64,000 nt of DNA from Armigeres subalbatus (GCF_024139115.2 NW_026942876.1:165712-229711), one strand, 5' to 3'; shown: positions 12,539-23,205, counted from the stretch's first letter. Notes: generated by a model from the sequence alone, not told the origin. Translations and numbers: made by a program.

Positions 12539-12939
12539 GCCTTTTTCGTATACCGAGTATACGTAAAGGCTATATGTTTGCTCCAAAAACAAACTTTTAG
12601 TGAAGACCCATAGTGTTATATACCGATCGACTTAGTTAGACGAATTGAGGGGATGTCTGTGTATACGAGTGTGTGCGCAGACAAATATAACTAATTTTTA
12701 AAACACTCATCCTCAATCGAATTGGTCGCATTCGGCGCGAAATCTTGTCCCAATGTTTACTTTTGAAAATTGGACAGATCAGACTATAAGCTCAAAAGTT
12801 ATGGTCGAAATTCTAATTTCAACGGAAAATCCTACAATGCGTATAAACGAGTGTAAAAACTAGGACCTATCCTTTCTATCAGGTATATTTTTAACTTTTC
12901 TGATCTGCAATTCAACCATTTAAAATGCGCGAGAAAGGC
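12539..12939 (+). mobile_element. TIR element copy 2, shorter
   Basis: Left end GCCTTTTTCG, right end CGAGAAAGGC. Same GTATAC palindrome and constant segment, a reduced GT run, and only one internal unit. Diverged from copies 1 and 3. Confidence 0.7.
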
Positions 12940-13829
12940 ATAATCTCCGCTCAGGGTTTTTATAACACTAGTTCATGCTTTGCAGTCCATCGGCTATTTC
13001 ATTCTCAGAATATGATTGAATCGCTGTACTTCCCACATTCTATCGTTTTAAACTTGTTTGTGAACAATTTACAAATCAGTTGATTCTCAATAATTGCTTT
13101 GCAGTATCTAGACTGTACTTTATTTTGACCGTCGGGATTTATGCATAACGCTAATATTGGCAATTTTTGTACCCCCCACTGAAACAAAATAATAACCATT
13201 GCTGATTCTCGGAACAGATAAAAGAGTGTCTGCTGCCTACGATAAGCCTACGATGGTCTCGTACTTTGGAAACAACAAAGCCATATTGCTATTGACCTTG
13301 CAAAAATCCGGACTTTTGAAAGTAAACGTTGAAAATGGGATGATGTTTTAAAGCTGCAGTCAAGTTTGTTGTGTTTGAAACGCAATAATTTTGAAGCTAT
13401 AACTGATTTGTGTTCATGAAAATTGATAAGTTAGGTTGATCTTTTATTACCCCAAAAAAGATGTACCATATTCTAAAAATGATATTTATTTAAATTTGTA
13501 GATTGGAAGTGCTATAATTGATACCCATCAGAGTATTGAAGCAGGACCATGATGTCTAGATTTTAAAGCATTTAGAATACCTTTATACTACTGTAACTGT
13601 ATTTATTTACAACGTGCATCTGTCCAGGCTCCGGAGCCAACCAGAAGCCACTGGGCCAATCAAAGTCCATTTAATTGACATTGGAGATTGAAAATTCAAA
13701 ATCAACAGTTGCAGTTAACCTACGATTGGCATGACCATCGTTTAAATTGGGTTTTTATCTAAATGTCGGGAGTATCGTTTGCTAAATGTCCATAGTTTGT
13801 ACGTCTAATCCATTGAGAGGAAAGCTCAC
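12940..13829. other. Intron sequence, nothing recognised
   Basis: Immediately downstream (minus-strand sense) of the donor at 13,829. Short frames only. Confidence 0.5.
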
Positions 13830-14294
13830 CTGGAGTAGCATCGGCTAGGCGGTGGGTAATCGGAAGCATACCGACTGCAAGGCTGCTGCGGGAACGTGTG
13901 CTGCTGAGCTCGGTCCTCATTGGCTACGATTGGTGTTTGGAAGGCAAATGAAAGACTCTTGTGCAGGCGGCCGTGGTGGTGATGTGACTGGCCGGCACTT
14001 TGGCAGTATGGGCTGTGATAGTTGTAATTGGCCGCATTTGTCGGCGCACTGGTACCATTTCCGAGGGACATGCCTGGGCCACCGTTCATGAATTGGCTGG
14101 AGAGACAACGTTGCTGCGGTTGCCTGCCCCCAGTGCCACCGTATGTCGACGCTTGCTGGAAACCGCTGGACAGATTCGTACTGTGGGTGTTCGGATACCA
14201 TTGATTGTTGAAACGCTGCGATGAAAAGCTTCGATTCAGCATATGCTGACAGTCACTCGATGAAGTGGGAACAGTGCAACGGGACGTGATTGAG
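13830..14294 (-). CDS. Probable SLC16-like transporter exon, disordered C-terminal tail
   Basis: Open across all 465 bp between a strong acceptor (ATATTTCCTCCCAG) and donor CTCCAG|GTGAGC. The encoded 154 residues are soluble and rich in Ser, Gln, Asn, Pro and His. They include QRFNNQWYPNTHSTNLSSGF, a Gly-rich GGTGGRQPQQ, SAGQSHHHHGRLHKSLSFAF and RYASDYPPPSRCYS. No domain is recognised. The phase (one base in, two bases out) fits the preceding exon exactly (GG|C, Gly). Assignment to the transporter rests on strand, order, phase and splice sites; SLC16 proteins end in a cytosolic C-terminus, so a tail here is topologically reasonable. It could instead belong to another minus-strand gene nested here. 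Confidence 0.7.
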
Positions 14295-14874
14295 CTGGGA
14301 GGAAATATGATAAAGTTTAGTTGCGCTTGTTATCGTTTATGCAATTTATCGATTGTTGATTAGTAGCGAGTTTGAATAATTAGTTCCTGGAATATGCAAT
14401 TGTACTTCGGTAAATTTATCGAGGATAGTTGAATACTCAAAGCCGAGATGAATCTACCTCGGATTGGAAAATTGCGGTAATTATATTTGCGATAATATTC
14501 AGTACCCTGGCATTTTACTGTATTCTTGTACAAATGGTTTACAAGCATGTAGGCAAGCCGATCACGTTATAATTTGTCATGCCCACGTGAATTGATGTTC
14601 TATGTGAAAGTTTTGGAAATATGTTGCACTTTACTGATTGATTTTTTCCTTGTTATAAAACGATACTGATAAATATGTATCTTGTGTGGCGATGGATATG
14701 CTGAATATGCCAATATAGTCGAGAATGTTTCCCATTCAAAAACATCCTAAACTGGATTGAGAGTAGGTATCCACTTGTTATAGAAGATTAATTTCAAAAT
14801 AATTTCTATGATTGAGATTATTTTTGAATAATTTCGTTGTTTAACTATCCACTAGATAAGGAGATAAAGTGCAA

Positions 14875-14960
14875 GTTACGCTAACTTCGTGGTGGAGTGA
14901 TTGAAACATCAGCCAGCATGGGTTGTGGAGTGTGGGTTCGATTCCAGCCCTGGCAAAGAG
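14875..14960 (+). mobile_element. tRNA-derived SINE head
   Basis: An A-box-like TGGTGGAGTGA and a perfect B-box GGTTCGATTCC lie at the normal tRNA spacing (B-box near 14,935). The sequence does not fold as an intact tRNA and continues past the B-box into non-tRNA sequence, so it is read as a SINE head and not a tRNA gene. The 3' limit is unclear, probably before 15,160. Confidence 0.6.
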
Positions 14961-15489
14961 ATTTTTTTCTTTAAGCGAAATATTTCTGTCCGCTGGCTAA
15001 GCTAGGCGTTAAGTGTACAGTCTGTACGACCCCTGAATACTAATAAGGCTGAACTCCACAGATAGAAATCTCGGAAGACTGAAAGTATCAAGAGGCTGAA
15101 ATTATCAGAAGGCTGAAACGATCCAGAAGGCTTAACCCTTTCCTTCCCATGGTAGCTGTAGAGCTTCTTTAACCCTTTTGTTACCGACAAAAAAACACCC
15201 TTACGTTACCGACAGGGTACCCGGGTACCCACGGACTTAAAATGATCATAACATAGTCAGTTTTTCACCGATTTAGACGATTTTGGTTGCTACGGATGCA
15301 GGAACTTACCCGCTATTCGTTACATGTTACAGAGAACCGATTCGGATTACCTGGTAACCGGAATTCCGGATTAACTGGGCCAAGTCCCAAAATATGTGTG
15401 AATTGAAGATATATATTCAACCAAATGAAGATTTCTTGCGTGATGACTAATAAACTTCGTTGAAAATTTAAAGAATATAACTTAACTAC

Positions 15490-16165
15490 GTTACAGGACC
15501 ATTTTATGAATAAATTCCGGAACGGTTATTCCGGAAACAGGTTCCCGTCGGGCCTAAAGTGGCCACAAACTTATTCTGAAGAAACCCTGGCAATATGGGT
15601 ATCAAAACTCATGAAATTGTTTCGGAAGCATGATCCGATAAGTAATTGGACCATATGATGGATTGACAACGGACCGGTCATCCTGGAACAGGTTCCCGTG
15701 GGAACTAAAGTGGCCACAAACTCATTCTGAAGAAACCCTGGCAATATGGGTATCAAAATTCATGAAATTGTTTCGGAAGCATGATCTGATAAGTAATTGG
15801 ACCATTGGATGGTTTGACAACGGACCGGTCATCCTGGAACAGGTTCCCGTGGGGCCTGAAGTGGCCACAAACTCGTTTTGAAGAAACCCTGGCAATATGG
15901 ATATCAAAATTCATGAAATTGTATCGGAAGCATGATCCGATAAGTAATTGGACCATTGGATGGTTTGACAACGGACCGGTCATCCTGGAACAGGTTCCCG
16001 TGGGGCCTAAAGTGGACACAAACTCATTTTGAAGAAGCCCAGGCAATGTGGGTATCAAAATTCATGAAATTGTCTCGGAAGCATGATCTTTTGGGTTATT
16101 AGGCCATAAGATGGTTTGACAATGGACCGGTCATTCTCACACAGGTTTCCTAAGGGGACCCTCAT
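15490..16165 (+). repeat. 151-bp tandem repeat, forward arm
   Basis: The marker GGTTCCCGT recurs at 15,540, 15,691, 15,842 and 15,993, an exact 151-bp period. About 4.5 units, well conserved. Same family, inverted, as 16,665-17,790. Confidence 0.9.
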
Positions 16166-16664
16166 TTAGAAGAAACACTTGCTCTCTTCTTTTCCCATTA
16201 TTTCTTGTCAAAAAGACTTAAAAATTCTTGACAGGTACTCAGAAATGATTTATAATGAACCACAGACGCTGTAAGTATCATTGGTGTTTGCTGAATAATT
16301 TACAAAAATAAAAAGAACGGCTGAAATTTTCAAAAAAAATTTATGGATGCAAAATGGGTCAAAAACGTGACAAAAGCGGAACGTGATGAAATCGGGTCAT
16401 ATGTGATAAAGTCAGAGGTAGATAAAATCGGGGAGTGACAAAATCGGGTCAACACTGTGTAACTTTTCACTTCTCTCTTCTCATTTCCCTCATTTCACTT
16501 TTCACTTTTTACTTTCAATTTCTCACTGCTCACTTCTCACTATTCACTCCTCACTTCTCATTCTACCCAATAACCATTCGGCCTATCAGCCATTCAGCCT
16601 GATGACCCAACATCAGTCCCATCTTCTTGGAAAAACATGTTTCCGAAAATATTTCAAGAACTTT

Positions 16665-17790
16665 GATGCCAGGGTGTCTTCTAAATGAGTTTGTGGCCAC
16701 TAAAGGCCTTTCGGGAACTTGTTCTAGCATGACCGTTCCGGTTGATATCCATCCTATGGTTTCAACTTTATGAATAACATGTTTCAGGAAAAATTTTAAG
16801 AATTTTGATACCCATATTGTCAGGGTTTATTCTAAATGAGTTTTTGGCCCCTGCTGGCCTTCCGGGAACTTGTTCCAGAATGACCGTTCCGGTTGATATC
16901 CATCCTATGGTCTCAACTACATGGAAACGTGTTTCCGGAACAATTACAAGAATTTTGATACCCATATTGCCAGGGATTCTACCAAATGAATTTATGGTCA
17001 CTGTAGGCCCTCCGGGAACCTGTTCCAAAATGACCATTCCGGTTGATATCCATCCTATGGTCTCAACTACATGGAAAACATGTTTCCGGAACAATTCCAA
17101 GAATATTGATACCCATATTGTCAGAGATTCTACCAAATGAATTAATGATCACTTTAGGCCCTCCCCTCCGGGAACCTGTTCCAGAATGACCGTTCCGGGT
17201 CATATCCAATCTATGGTCTCAAGTACATGGAAAACATGCTTTCGAAACAATTCCAAAAATTTAGATACCCATATTGCCAGGGTTTATTCTAAATGAGTGT
17301 TTGGCCCCTGCGGACCCTCGGGGAACCCATTCCAGAATGACCTTTCCGGCTGATATCCATCCTATGGTCTTAACTACATGGAAAACATGTTTCCAGAACA
17401 ATTCCAAGAATTTTGATACCCATACTGCTAGTGTTTATTCTAAATGAGTTTTTGGCCACTACGGGCCCTCCGGGAACCTGTTCCAGAATGACCGTTCCGG
17501 TTCATATCCATCCTATGGTCTCAACTACATGGAAATTATGTTTGCGGAACAATTCCAAGAATTTTGATACCCATATTGCTAGGGTTTATTCTAAATGAGT
17601 TTTTGGCCACTACGGGCCCTCCGGGAACCTGTTCCAGAATGACCGTTCCGGTTCATATCCATCCTATGTTTTCAACTATATGAATAACATGTTCCCGAAA
17701 CAATTTCAAGAATTTTGATACCCATATTGCCAGGAATGAATTTACGGCCACTATAGGGCCCACGGGAACCTATTCCGGGATGTCCGTTTC
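16665..17790 (-). repeat. 151-bp tandem repeat, inverted arm
   Basis: The marker (T)CCGGGAAC recurs near 16,711, 16,862, 17,011, 17,167, 17,318, 17,469 and 17,620, i.e. steps of 151 bp with one step of 156 bp (a local CCCTCC duplication). About 7.5 units. Sequence is the reverse complement of the 15,490 array with moderate divergence. Confidence 0.9.
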
Positions 17791-18477
17791 GAGTCCACAT
17801 GATCACGTGGTCTTAATACAATGGGAAGTCATAATCCTCGAGCGAAACTGGTAACTCAGGATACAAGAAATCATCATTTGGATTCTATAAGATCAACTTT
17901 TCCATTTTTTTTTTCCGGAACTTCGGTAACCATGTAATCCGGATCGGACTTATATGACATGGACCGGATAGAGGATGAATTTCTTAATCCATAGCAAACG
18001 GAATCGTCCAAATCGGTTGAAAACTGACGAAGTTATGGTCATACCAAAACGTGGGTACCCTGTCGGTACGTTACGGGGTAAAAATATTCAGAAGCCCCTC
18101 CCCAGGCCCCCCCTTACTGGATTTTCATGTTCGTACCACCCAAACCTTAATTTTGCCGAGTTTGAAGATGTCACGGAGTTTCAATTTCCTGCGATGTTTA
18201 GAACCCTAAAAAAAATTCACTTGAAAACGAAAAGGTACCCGGGTACCCTGTCGGTAACATACGGGTTAAATTTTGCATTTTCCAACTTTCACCGAATTGT
18301 TCCAACAACAAAAAGCAATGTTTAGCACAGTATTATGATTTCTTTAGCCTGCGTATATAATCAATTTGGTGTAAAAATAGTGAAACTATTGAAAATAATT
18401 GTAGGATATTGCGACTGGTAGAATGGATAGTTTGATGTTGGCTTTCTCAATCTAATTTAATTAAGACGGCTAGTTTG

Positions 18478-18532
18478 GCATAGCCGACGTTTCGGTCTCG
18501 TGTATTGGACCTTTTTCAAGGGATAACTAGAA
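18478..18532 (-). ncRNA. Degenerate hammerhead-like motif in the Penelope-like end
   Basis: Read on the minus strand: CTTGAAAA, then GGTC, a 10-nt loop and GACC, then GAAACGTC. The order of a CUGANGA-like box, a GGTC/GACC stem II, a GAAA box and a CGTC strand matches the hammerhead layout known in Penelope-like elements. The first box departs from the active consensus, so activity is doubtful. The other arm (19,335-19,375) carries the same motif inverted. Confidence 0.4.
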
Positions 18533-18924
18533 ACATTAAACATTTTATAACATGGACACATTAACATGAACATTTGTTTAAACATACGCTGTCGGCCGAC
18601 TCTCGTTACATACGGAATGAATGTCTTAACTGGGTAGTTGGAGCTTCTTGTAGTTGTCTAATATTACATTTTTAAAATTGACGATCATCAGAACATTACT
18701 TAGCATTATACAAACATGTGAAGAAACTTACATTAAACATTTGATATTAAAAATTAATTAGAAGACAATATTCACTGCACATAGACACAACGTATACACA
18801 ACTTGACGGTGCTAAACGGTGGGTTTAAAAATTGAAGACAGATGGAGTTATATCCATCATGGCGATTGTTGGGTTTGGTCGATGGTATCAGTGATAGTAT
18901 TACGGGTAGTACGGCGGGATTTTT

Positions 18925-19190
18925 TTTCTACACATAAGTATTGTCTTCACTGTGTGTAGAATACCAGCGTATGTGGTGTTGAGGTTGTCAACGTCTGCAC
19001 GATAATTTACCGTATGTGGCGTGTTTTGGATGTGGCACATCTCTAACACTGGCAAGGCAGTTGGTCGTAATGTGCGATCAACTATTTTGGTGCCTTCTAG
19101 ATCAAATGTGTGTTATGTGTCTATCATGTGTTGTACAAGGGCTGTGTTTGCTTATATTACATCAAGATTGAGTGTGTTCGTTTGTGTCTC
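18925..19190 (-). pseudogene. GIY-YIG endonuclease C-terminal relic of a Penelope-like element
   Basis: In one minus-strand frame the peptide reads TALVQH, then (after an in-frame stop) HTFDLEGTKIVDRTLRPTAL, PVLEMCHI, and VNYRADVDNLNTTYAGIL. The spacing His...His-x-Phe-Asp...Thr-Lys-Ile...Arg...Glu-Met-x-x-Ile followed by an Asn-x-Arg-x-Asp tail is the pattern at the C-terminal end of Penelope-like polyproteins. At least two stops (one near 19,115, one further upstream near 19,165) make it a pseudogene. The 61-codon plus-strand frame over it is its shadow. Confidence 0.6.
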
Positions 19191-19589
19191 TAGTACCACC
19201 GTTTAATACCGTCAAGTTGTGTATGCGTTCTGTCTATGTGCAGTGAATATTGTCTTCTAATTAATTTTTAATATCAAATGTTTAATGTAAGTTTCTTCAC
19301 ATGTTTGTATAATGCTTAATGTTTCTAGTTATCCCTTGAAAAAGGTCCAATACACGGGACCGAAACGTCGGGCTATGCTAAACTAGCCGTCTTAATTAAA
19401 TTAGACTGAGAAAGCCAACGTCAAAATATTGAAAGCAAACAAGTAACTATTGATTAACAATCAAAAACTTTTTTTTCGTTTTCTGAAAAAAAATTGTTAT
19501 GGTGATTCCTGAAAGGTGATTCCTACCTATTGAAATCTTTAAAAAAAAGTCGTGGTAAGGAAAGGGTACAGTACCTACAAGTTGAGGGG

Positions 19590-20520
19590 AATAAAGAATA
19601 AATAATAAAGATGGAAGAAGGAAGAGAGAAATAAAAGTAAGAAGAAGAAAATAGAGAAATAGAACGAAGAAAGGAGCGGAAAGAAGAAATAAGGAAGAAG
19701 GAAGAGGCAAGTTAAAAGAAAAAGGGAGGAAGTAGGTAGGAGAATAAAATATGAAGAATAGGGACAGAAAGATGAAGAACAAAGAAAGGAAAAATAATAA
19801 GGATGAGAGAAGAAGAGAAAAGAAAAAAAGAAGATGGAAGAAGAAAGAAGAAAGAAGGAAAAGGGAAAAAGAAGAAGGAAGATGAAAGAAGAACGAAGAA
19901 GGAGAGGAGAAGAAAGGAGAAGAAAGAAAAAAGAAGAAAAAAAGAAGAAAGAAACAAGAAGATAGAGGAAAGAAAAAGAAAGAAGTGCGAAGAAGAAAAA
20001 AATAAAGAATGAAGACAGAAGAAGAAAAATAAACAATAATAATGAAAAAATAAGAAATAAGAAGAAGAAGAAAAAATAAGAAGAAAAAAATAAGAAGAAG
20101 AGAAAAGAAAGAATAAAGAAGAAAAAAATAAGAAAGAAGAAAAAAGAAAAAGATAAAAAAGAGGATTGAAGAAAGTTGAAAAAAGAAAGAAGAAAGAAGA
20201 AAAATGAAAGAAAAAAACAAGAATGAAAAAAGGAATAAAGAGAATGAAGAAAGAAGAAAAAAAGAAGAAAAAAAGAAGAAGAAAAAAGAAGAAATAAGAA
20301 AGCAAAAAGAAGAAACAAAAAAAGGAAAAAGAAAAAAGAAAGAAAAAAGATTGAAAAAAGAAGAAATAAGAAAGCAGAAAGAAGAAACAAAAAAAGAAAC
20401 AAGAAAGAAGAAAGAAAAAAGATTGAAAAAAGAAGAAAGAGGGGAGAAGGAAGAAGAAGAAGAAGAAAGAAAGAAGAAGGAACAATTTTTCAAAAATGAA
20501 AGACAACAAGAAGACGCATG
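19590..20520. repeat. Polypurine (GAAGAAA-rich) tract
   Basis: About 930 bp nearly all A and G on the plus strand with AAGAAGAAA words and no strict period. Minus-strand frames of 265-348 codons (Phe/Ser/Leu) and plus-strand Lys/Glu frames result from composition only. Confidence 0.85.
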
Positions 20521-20614
20521 AGGCTGATTTTTTCAGCCTTTCAAGTTTTCAGCTTTTTACTAGATTTTTACTTTTTCAGTCTTACGAATTTGCGGTCTTA
20601 TGTTATGCAGTCCT

Positions 20615-21296
20615 ATGTGCATTAGAGTGATTCAAATTTTGACTTTTTTGCTCCCCTATGCTTAAACGATGACATTTGCCATTTCAATAATCGTATTTTT
20701 AGCTTATTTGGATGTAATTTGACTGAGCACAAGCAGTTTGAAGCTTGTATGAAAATTACTATGAAAACAGTAACTTTTGTGAAAAACCGTTTCCCATCAT
20801 TGCCCAATAAACTCATTAAAAAATGTATGAATACGTTAGCAACATAGGAAATTTAGCAAGAGAAAATATCGTCGTTGTTGCTAAACGATTTGATGCTGGC
20901 AACAAAAGTTATTAGGGAAATACTGAATTGCGGTAAATTTAATTTAACACGTAAAAGAATAACATCAATATCAATAATGAGCATTTCTGTTTTCTTTATA
21001 ATTTTGCTCAAAAAAGTCAGATTGCTTCGCAACAACAACTGACTTTCAGCGTAGGATCTATTCTATGATGGCTTTGCGTTTAATATATTCAAATAAATTC
21101 TGGGGCGCTTCACGAAACGATCCTTTACATAAGTGGCAATTCTCATAGTAATTTCATATAACCTTCAGACGGCACGTGCACAACCAAATTACAACCAAAT
21201 CAGCTAAAAATTTAGGAGGGCTATTAAAATAGCAAAAACAATCGTTTAAGCACAGGGGAGCGAAAAAGTCAAAATTTGAATCACTCTAATGTGCAT
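20615..21296. mobile_element. 682-bp MITE / foldback with long TIRs
   Basis: Left end ATGTGCATTAGAGTGATTC; the right end is its exact inverse. The inverted similarity goes on for about 50 bp (CAAATTTTGACTTTTT...AAACGAT) and weaker beyond. A 5-bp GTCCT flanks both sides (20,610-20,614 and 21,297-21,301), a candidate target-site duplication. No coding capacity. Confidence 0.75.
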
Positions 21297-21301
21297 GTCC
21301 T

Positions 21302-21766
21302 ATTAGCTTTCATGCCTTGAAGTATTAGACGAAGTCCTAAAACATCGTTAAAGTGAGGCTTATTATCAAAAAAATCAATATATTTGAAACACCCACTACA
21401 CGATAGCATAGGCTTTCCTTTTTCAGGTAAGTGAAATTATAAAATGTTCTACCGGGGGTCATATATCCATACATTTTTGGTGGTGAAAGAAGATTTATAT
21501 GGAGTTTGCACTAAAAATACCGAAAAAAAAATTGTTCTGGATCCTCCCACACAACATTTTAATTCACCAACGACATGAAAGAGGAGACTAAATACTTACA
21601 CGTGATGGGTGTTTCAGAGATACTGATTTTTTTTAAATTAATATTTCCCTATAGAGCTTTTTGAAAATTTTCTACTGGAAAGAGGTATTGACAGATAAGT
21701 CAAACTACGACCAAATGAACCATCCTTGATGATAAATTAAAGCATTCCATGTAAATGTTCTAAATA
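21302..21766. other. Intron sequence, nothing recognised
   Basis: No open frame or repeat of note. Confidence 0.5.
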
Positions 21767-21959
21767 CAGTCAAACCTCCATGGTCGATGTTCTATGACTC
21801 GATATCGACTCAAGGAAGCAAATTATGCCATATTAAAAAATATTTTATGGGTTACTGTGATGGCCCCTTCAAACGGCTTTCCAAAGATTTGCTATTCCCC
21901 ATCTCGATATTTCCATAAGTCGATGGTCCCTTCAATATCGACTCATGGAGGTTTGACTG
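21767..21959. mobile_element. 193-bp MITE, mariner-type (TA duplication)
   Basis: Begins CAGTCAAACCTCCATG and ends CATGGAGGTTTGACTG, flanked by TA on both sides (21,765-21,766 and 21,960-21,961). Internal copies of ATATCGACTC are also inverted. Size, TIR and TA duplication suit a Tc1/mariner-derived MITE. A related half-end (ACAGTCAAACTTCTACTATA) lies near 31,637. Confidence 0.8.
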
Positions 21960-22284
21960 TAATATCCTATTGTGCATGATTGAACGCCCACGGTTGCTAC
22001 TCCGTTATTGCCAGGCCAGCTGTAATTACACAGAGAACCTACAGATGATATTTGGGTCTGATGTCACCTTCATTGTGTAAAAACTGGTGATCAAAAATTG
22101 GGCAATACCGGCGCCGGCCGTGTCCGAATGCAAGTCAAATAAGGAATGGGTAGGAGTATGTTGAAGGCATACTCGCTTCAATAGAAACCGACGAGTCGTC
22201 TGCACTTCCACTTGGGGTAGCGCGGTAACAAGGTTCGTTTTGATAAACGGAATGCTGGGTGCAATGTGTAGTTAGTATTACCGC

Positions 22285-22445
22285 ACAAAGCAGAAAAAAA
22301 TAACGCGAGTCTCGAGACCGTTCTGCTCATTCAAATCATGTTCGATCACGCTCCAATTGATTAGATTCTCGACCTCACACAGCAGAACAAAATAACGCGA
22401 GTCTCGACACCGTTCTGTACATCCAAATCATGGTCGATCGCGCTC
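22285..22445 (+). repeat. 95-bp direct duplication
   Basis: ATAACGCGAGTCTCGA and the following 'ccgttctg...tccaaatcatg..cgatc.cgctcc' occur at 22,300 and 22,395. A third, weaker echo ('gaacaaa..tcccg', 'cgcgatcgttctgcgtcca') follows to about 22,575. Function unknown. Confidence 0.55.
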
Positions 22446-22843
22446 CTTATAAATTTGAGTACCCCGGATTGATTAGTACAGAACAAAATATCCCGGACTT
22501 AAATTCTGCGTCCACTACGAAACATGAACAATCACGAACTCTCGCGCGATCGTTCTGCGTCCAATACAAAACACGAACAAACTTGCACTCTGTAAATGTT
22601 CTAAATAATGTTCTATTTTAACATAACATAACAATCCTTAAAATAGAAAATAATGTGTGCCTGCATCCCCCTATTGTTTATTTCCAACACGCTTCAGAAA
22701 TACAAAGATATGATTTTGATTGAAAACATATTTCCGCCTGATGCCCTGAGTTTGTTATTGCGAAGTCTTTATGCATGCTCCACACTAAAGGCATGTCCCA
22801 TCACATAAATCAAGTCACACTCCCTCCCCCTAATCACACTTAC

Positions 22844-23205
22844 CCATTGGTCGAGTACTTCATATTCTTTCCGTCCGGATGGCCGACGAAAAACAAGATG
22901 ATAGCCGAAATGGCCGCACTAGCTGCACAGACGTAGTACCCGGCTCGGCCGTACCGGTGCGATGAATCGTTCAGGAAAGCACACAACGGAACTCCGAACA
23001 GCACCGGCAGTGATTCAGCACTTTTGATAAATCCCCATGCCTTGGAGAAATACTTTCCCCGTATCCGCTCGATGGCCAGCATTTTGAGGGTGTATCGGTA
23101 GCCACCAAGCCCTAGACCGTAGGCCCATGCCGAAAAGCATAAGCCCCGGTAGTCGGCAACAGCCGAGAGCACTAGTAGGGATAGAGAAATAAGCGTAACA
23201 CAGCC
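22844..23205 (-). CDS. SLC16-like transporter, exon encoding TM9-TM12
   Basis: This 362-bp exon has acceptor CATCCACCCACAG and donor AATGG|GTAAGT. It encodes helices beginning GCVTLISLSLLVLSAVADYR, then FSAWAYGLGLGGYRYTLKML, AIERIRGKYFSKAWGFIKSA, a helix LPVLFGVPLCAFLN, a Gly-rich RYGRAGYYVC turn and the last helix AAISAIILFFVGHP. GGYRYTLKM, the Arg-x-x-Phe-x-x-Ala-Trp-Gly-Phe stretch and the GRAGYY turn are hallmarks of SLC16 TM9-TM12. It ends two bases into a codon. If the intron is retained the frame meets TAA at once (GGG TAA), which would give a short protein ending STNG; this may be a real alternative C-terminus. Confidence 0.93.

Larger units (their letters stand above)
15168..18270. 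mobile_element. 3.1-kb foldback-like element with inverted arms of 151-bp repeats
   Basis: Ends: TTTAACCC...TTACCGACAGGG, then TACCCGGGTACC on the left; the right end is the inverse (ending GGGTTAAA at 18,270). Inside these, GTCAGTTTTTCACCGATTTA at the left has its inverted partner near 17,990-18,030. Inside that, tandem 151-bp units run in one orientation at the left and the opposite at the right, around a low-complexity spacer (about 16,170-16,660, with repeated TTCTCACTTCTCAC-like words). No transposase frame. The right arm carries about 170 bp extra between its two GGGTACC blocks. It lies in the intron between exons 22,844 and 14,294. Confidence 0.8.
18432..19426 (-). mobile_element. Penelope-like element remnant with inverted ends
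   Basis: The outer arms (18,432-18,545 and 19,318-19,426) are inverted copies including the AAGACGGCTAGTTT stretch and a CCGAAACGTC motif. Inner arms (about 18,680-18,835 and 19,195-19,335) are also inverted. The right arm lacks about 130 bp present on the left (roughly 18,545-18,680). Between the arms lies a decayed GIY-YIG endonuclease end. Penelope-like elements typically carry terminal repeats that can be inverted and hammerhead-type motifs, which fits. No reverse transcriptase is left. Confidence 0.7.

Noticed and set aside
13852..14224. Plus-strand frames opposite the 13,830-14,294 exon
   Set aside because: Shadows: the minus strand has the matched splice sites and phase.
14875..14960. 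Functional tRNA gene
   Set aside because: A- and B-box are present, but the sequence does not fold into a cloverleaf with a sensible anticodon stem and acceptor pairing; SINE head is more likely. The same applies at 24,553-24,607 and 53,806-53,881.
19447..20509. Minus-strand Phe/Ser/Leu frames up to 348 codons
   Set aside because: Translation of a polypurine tract; composition alone explains them.
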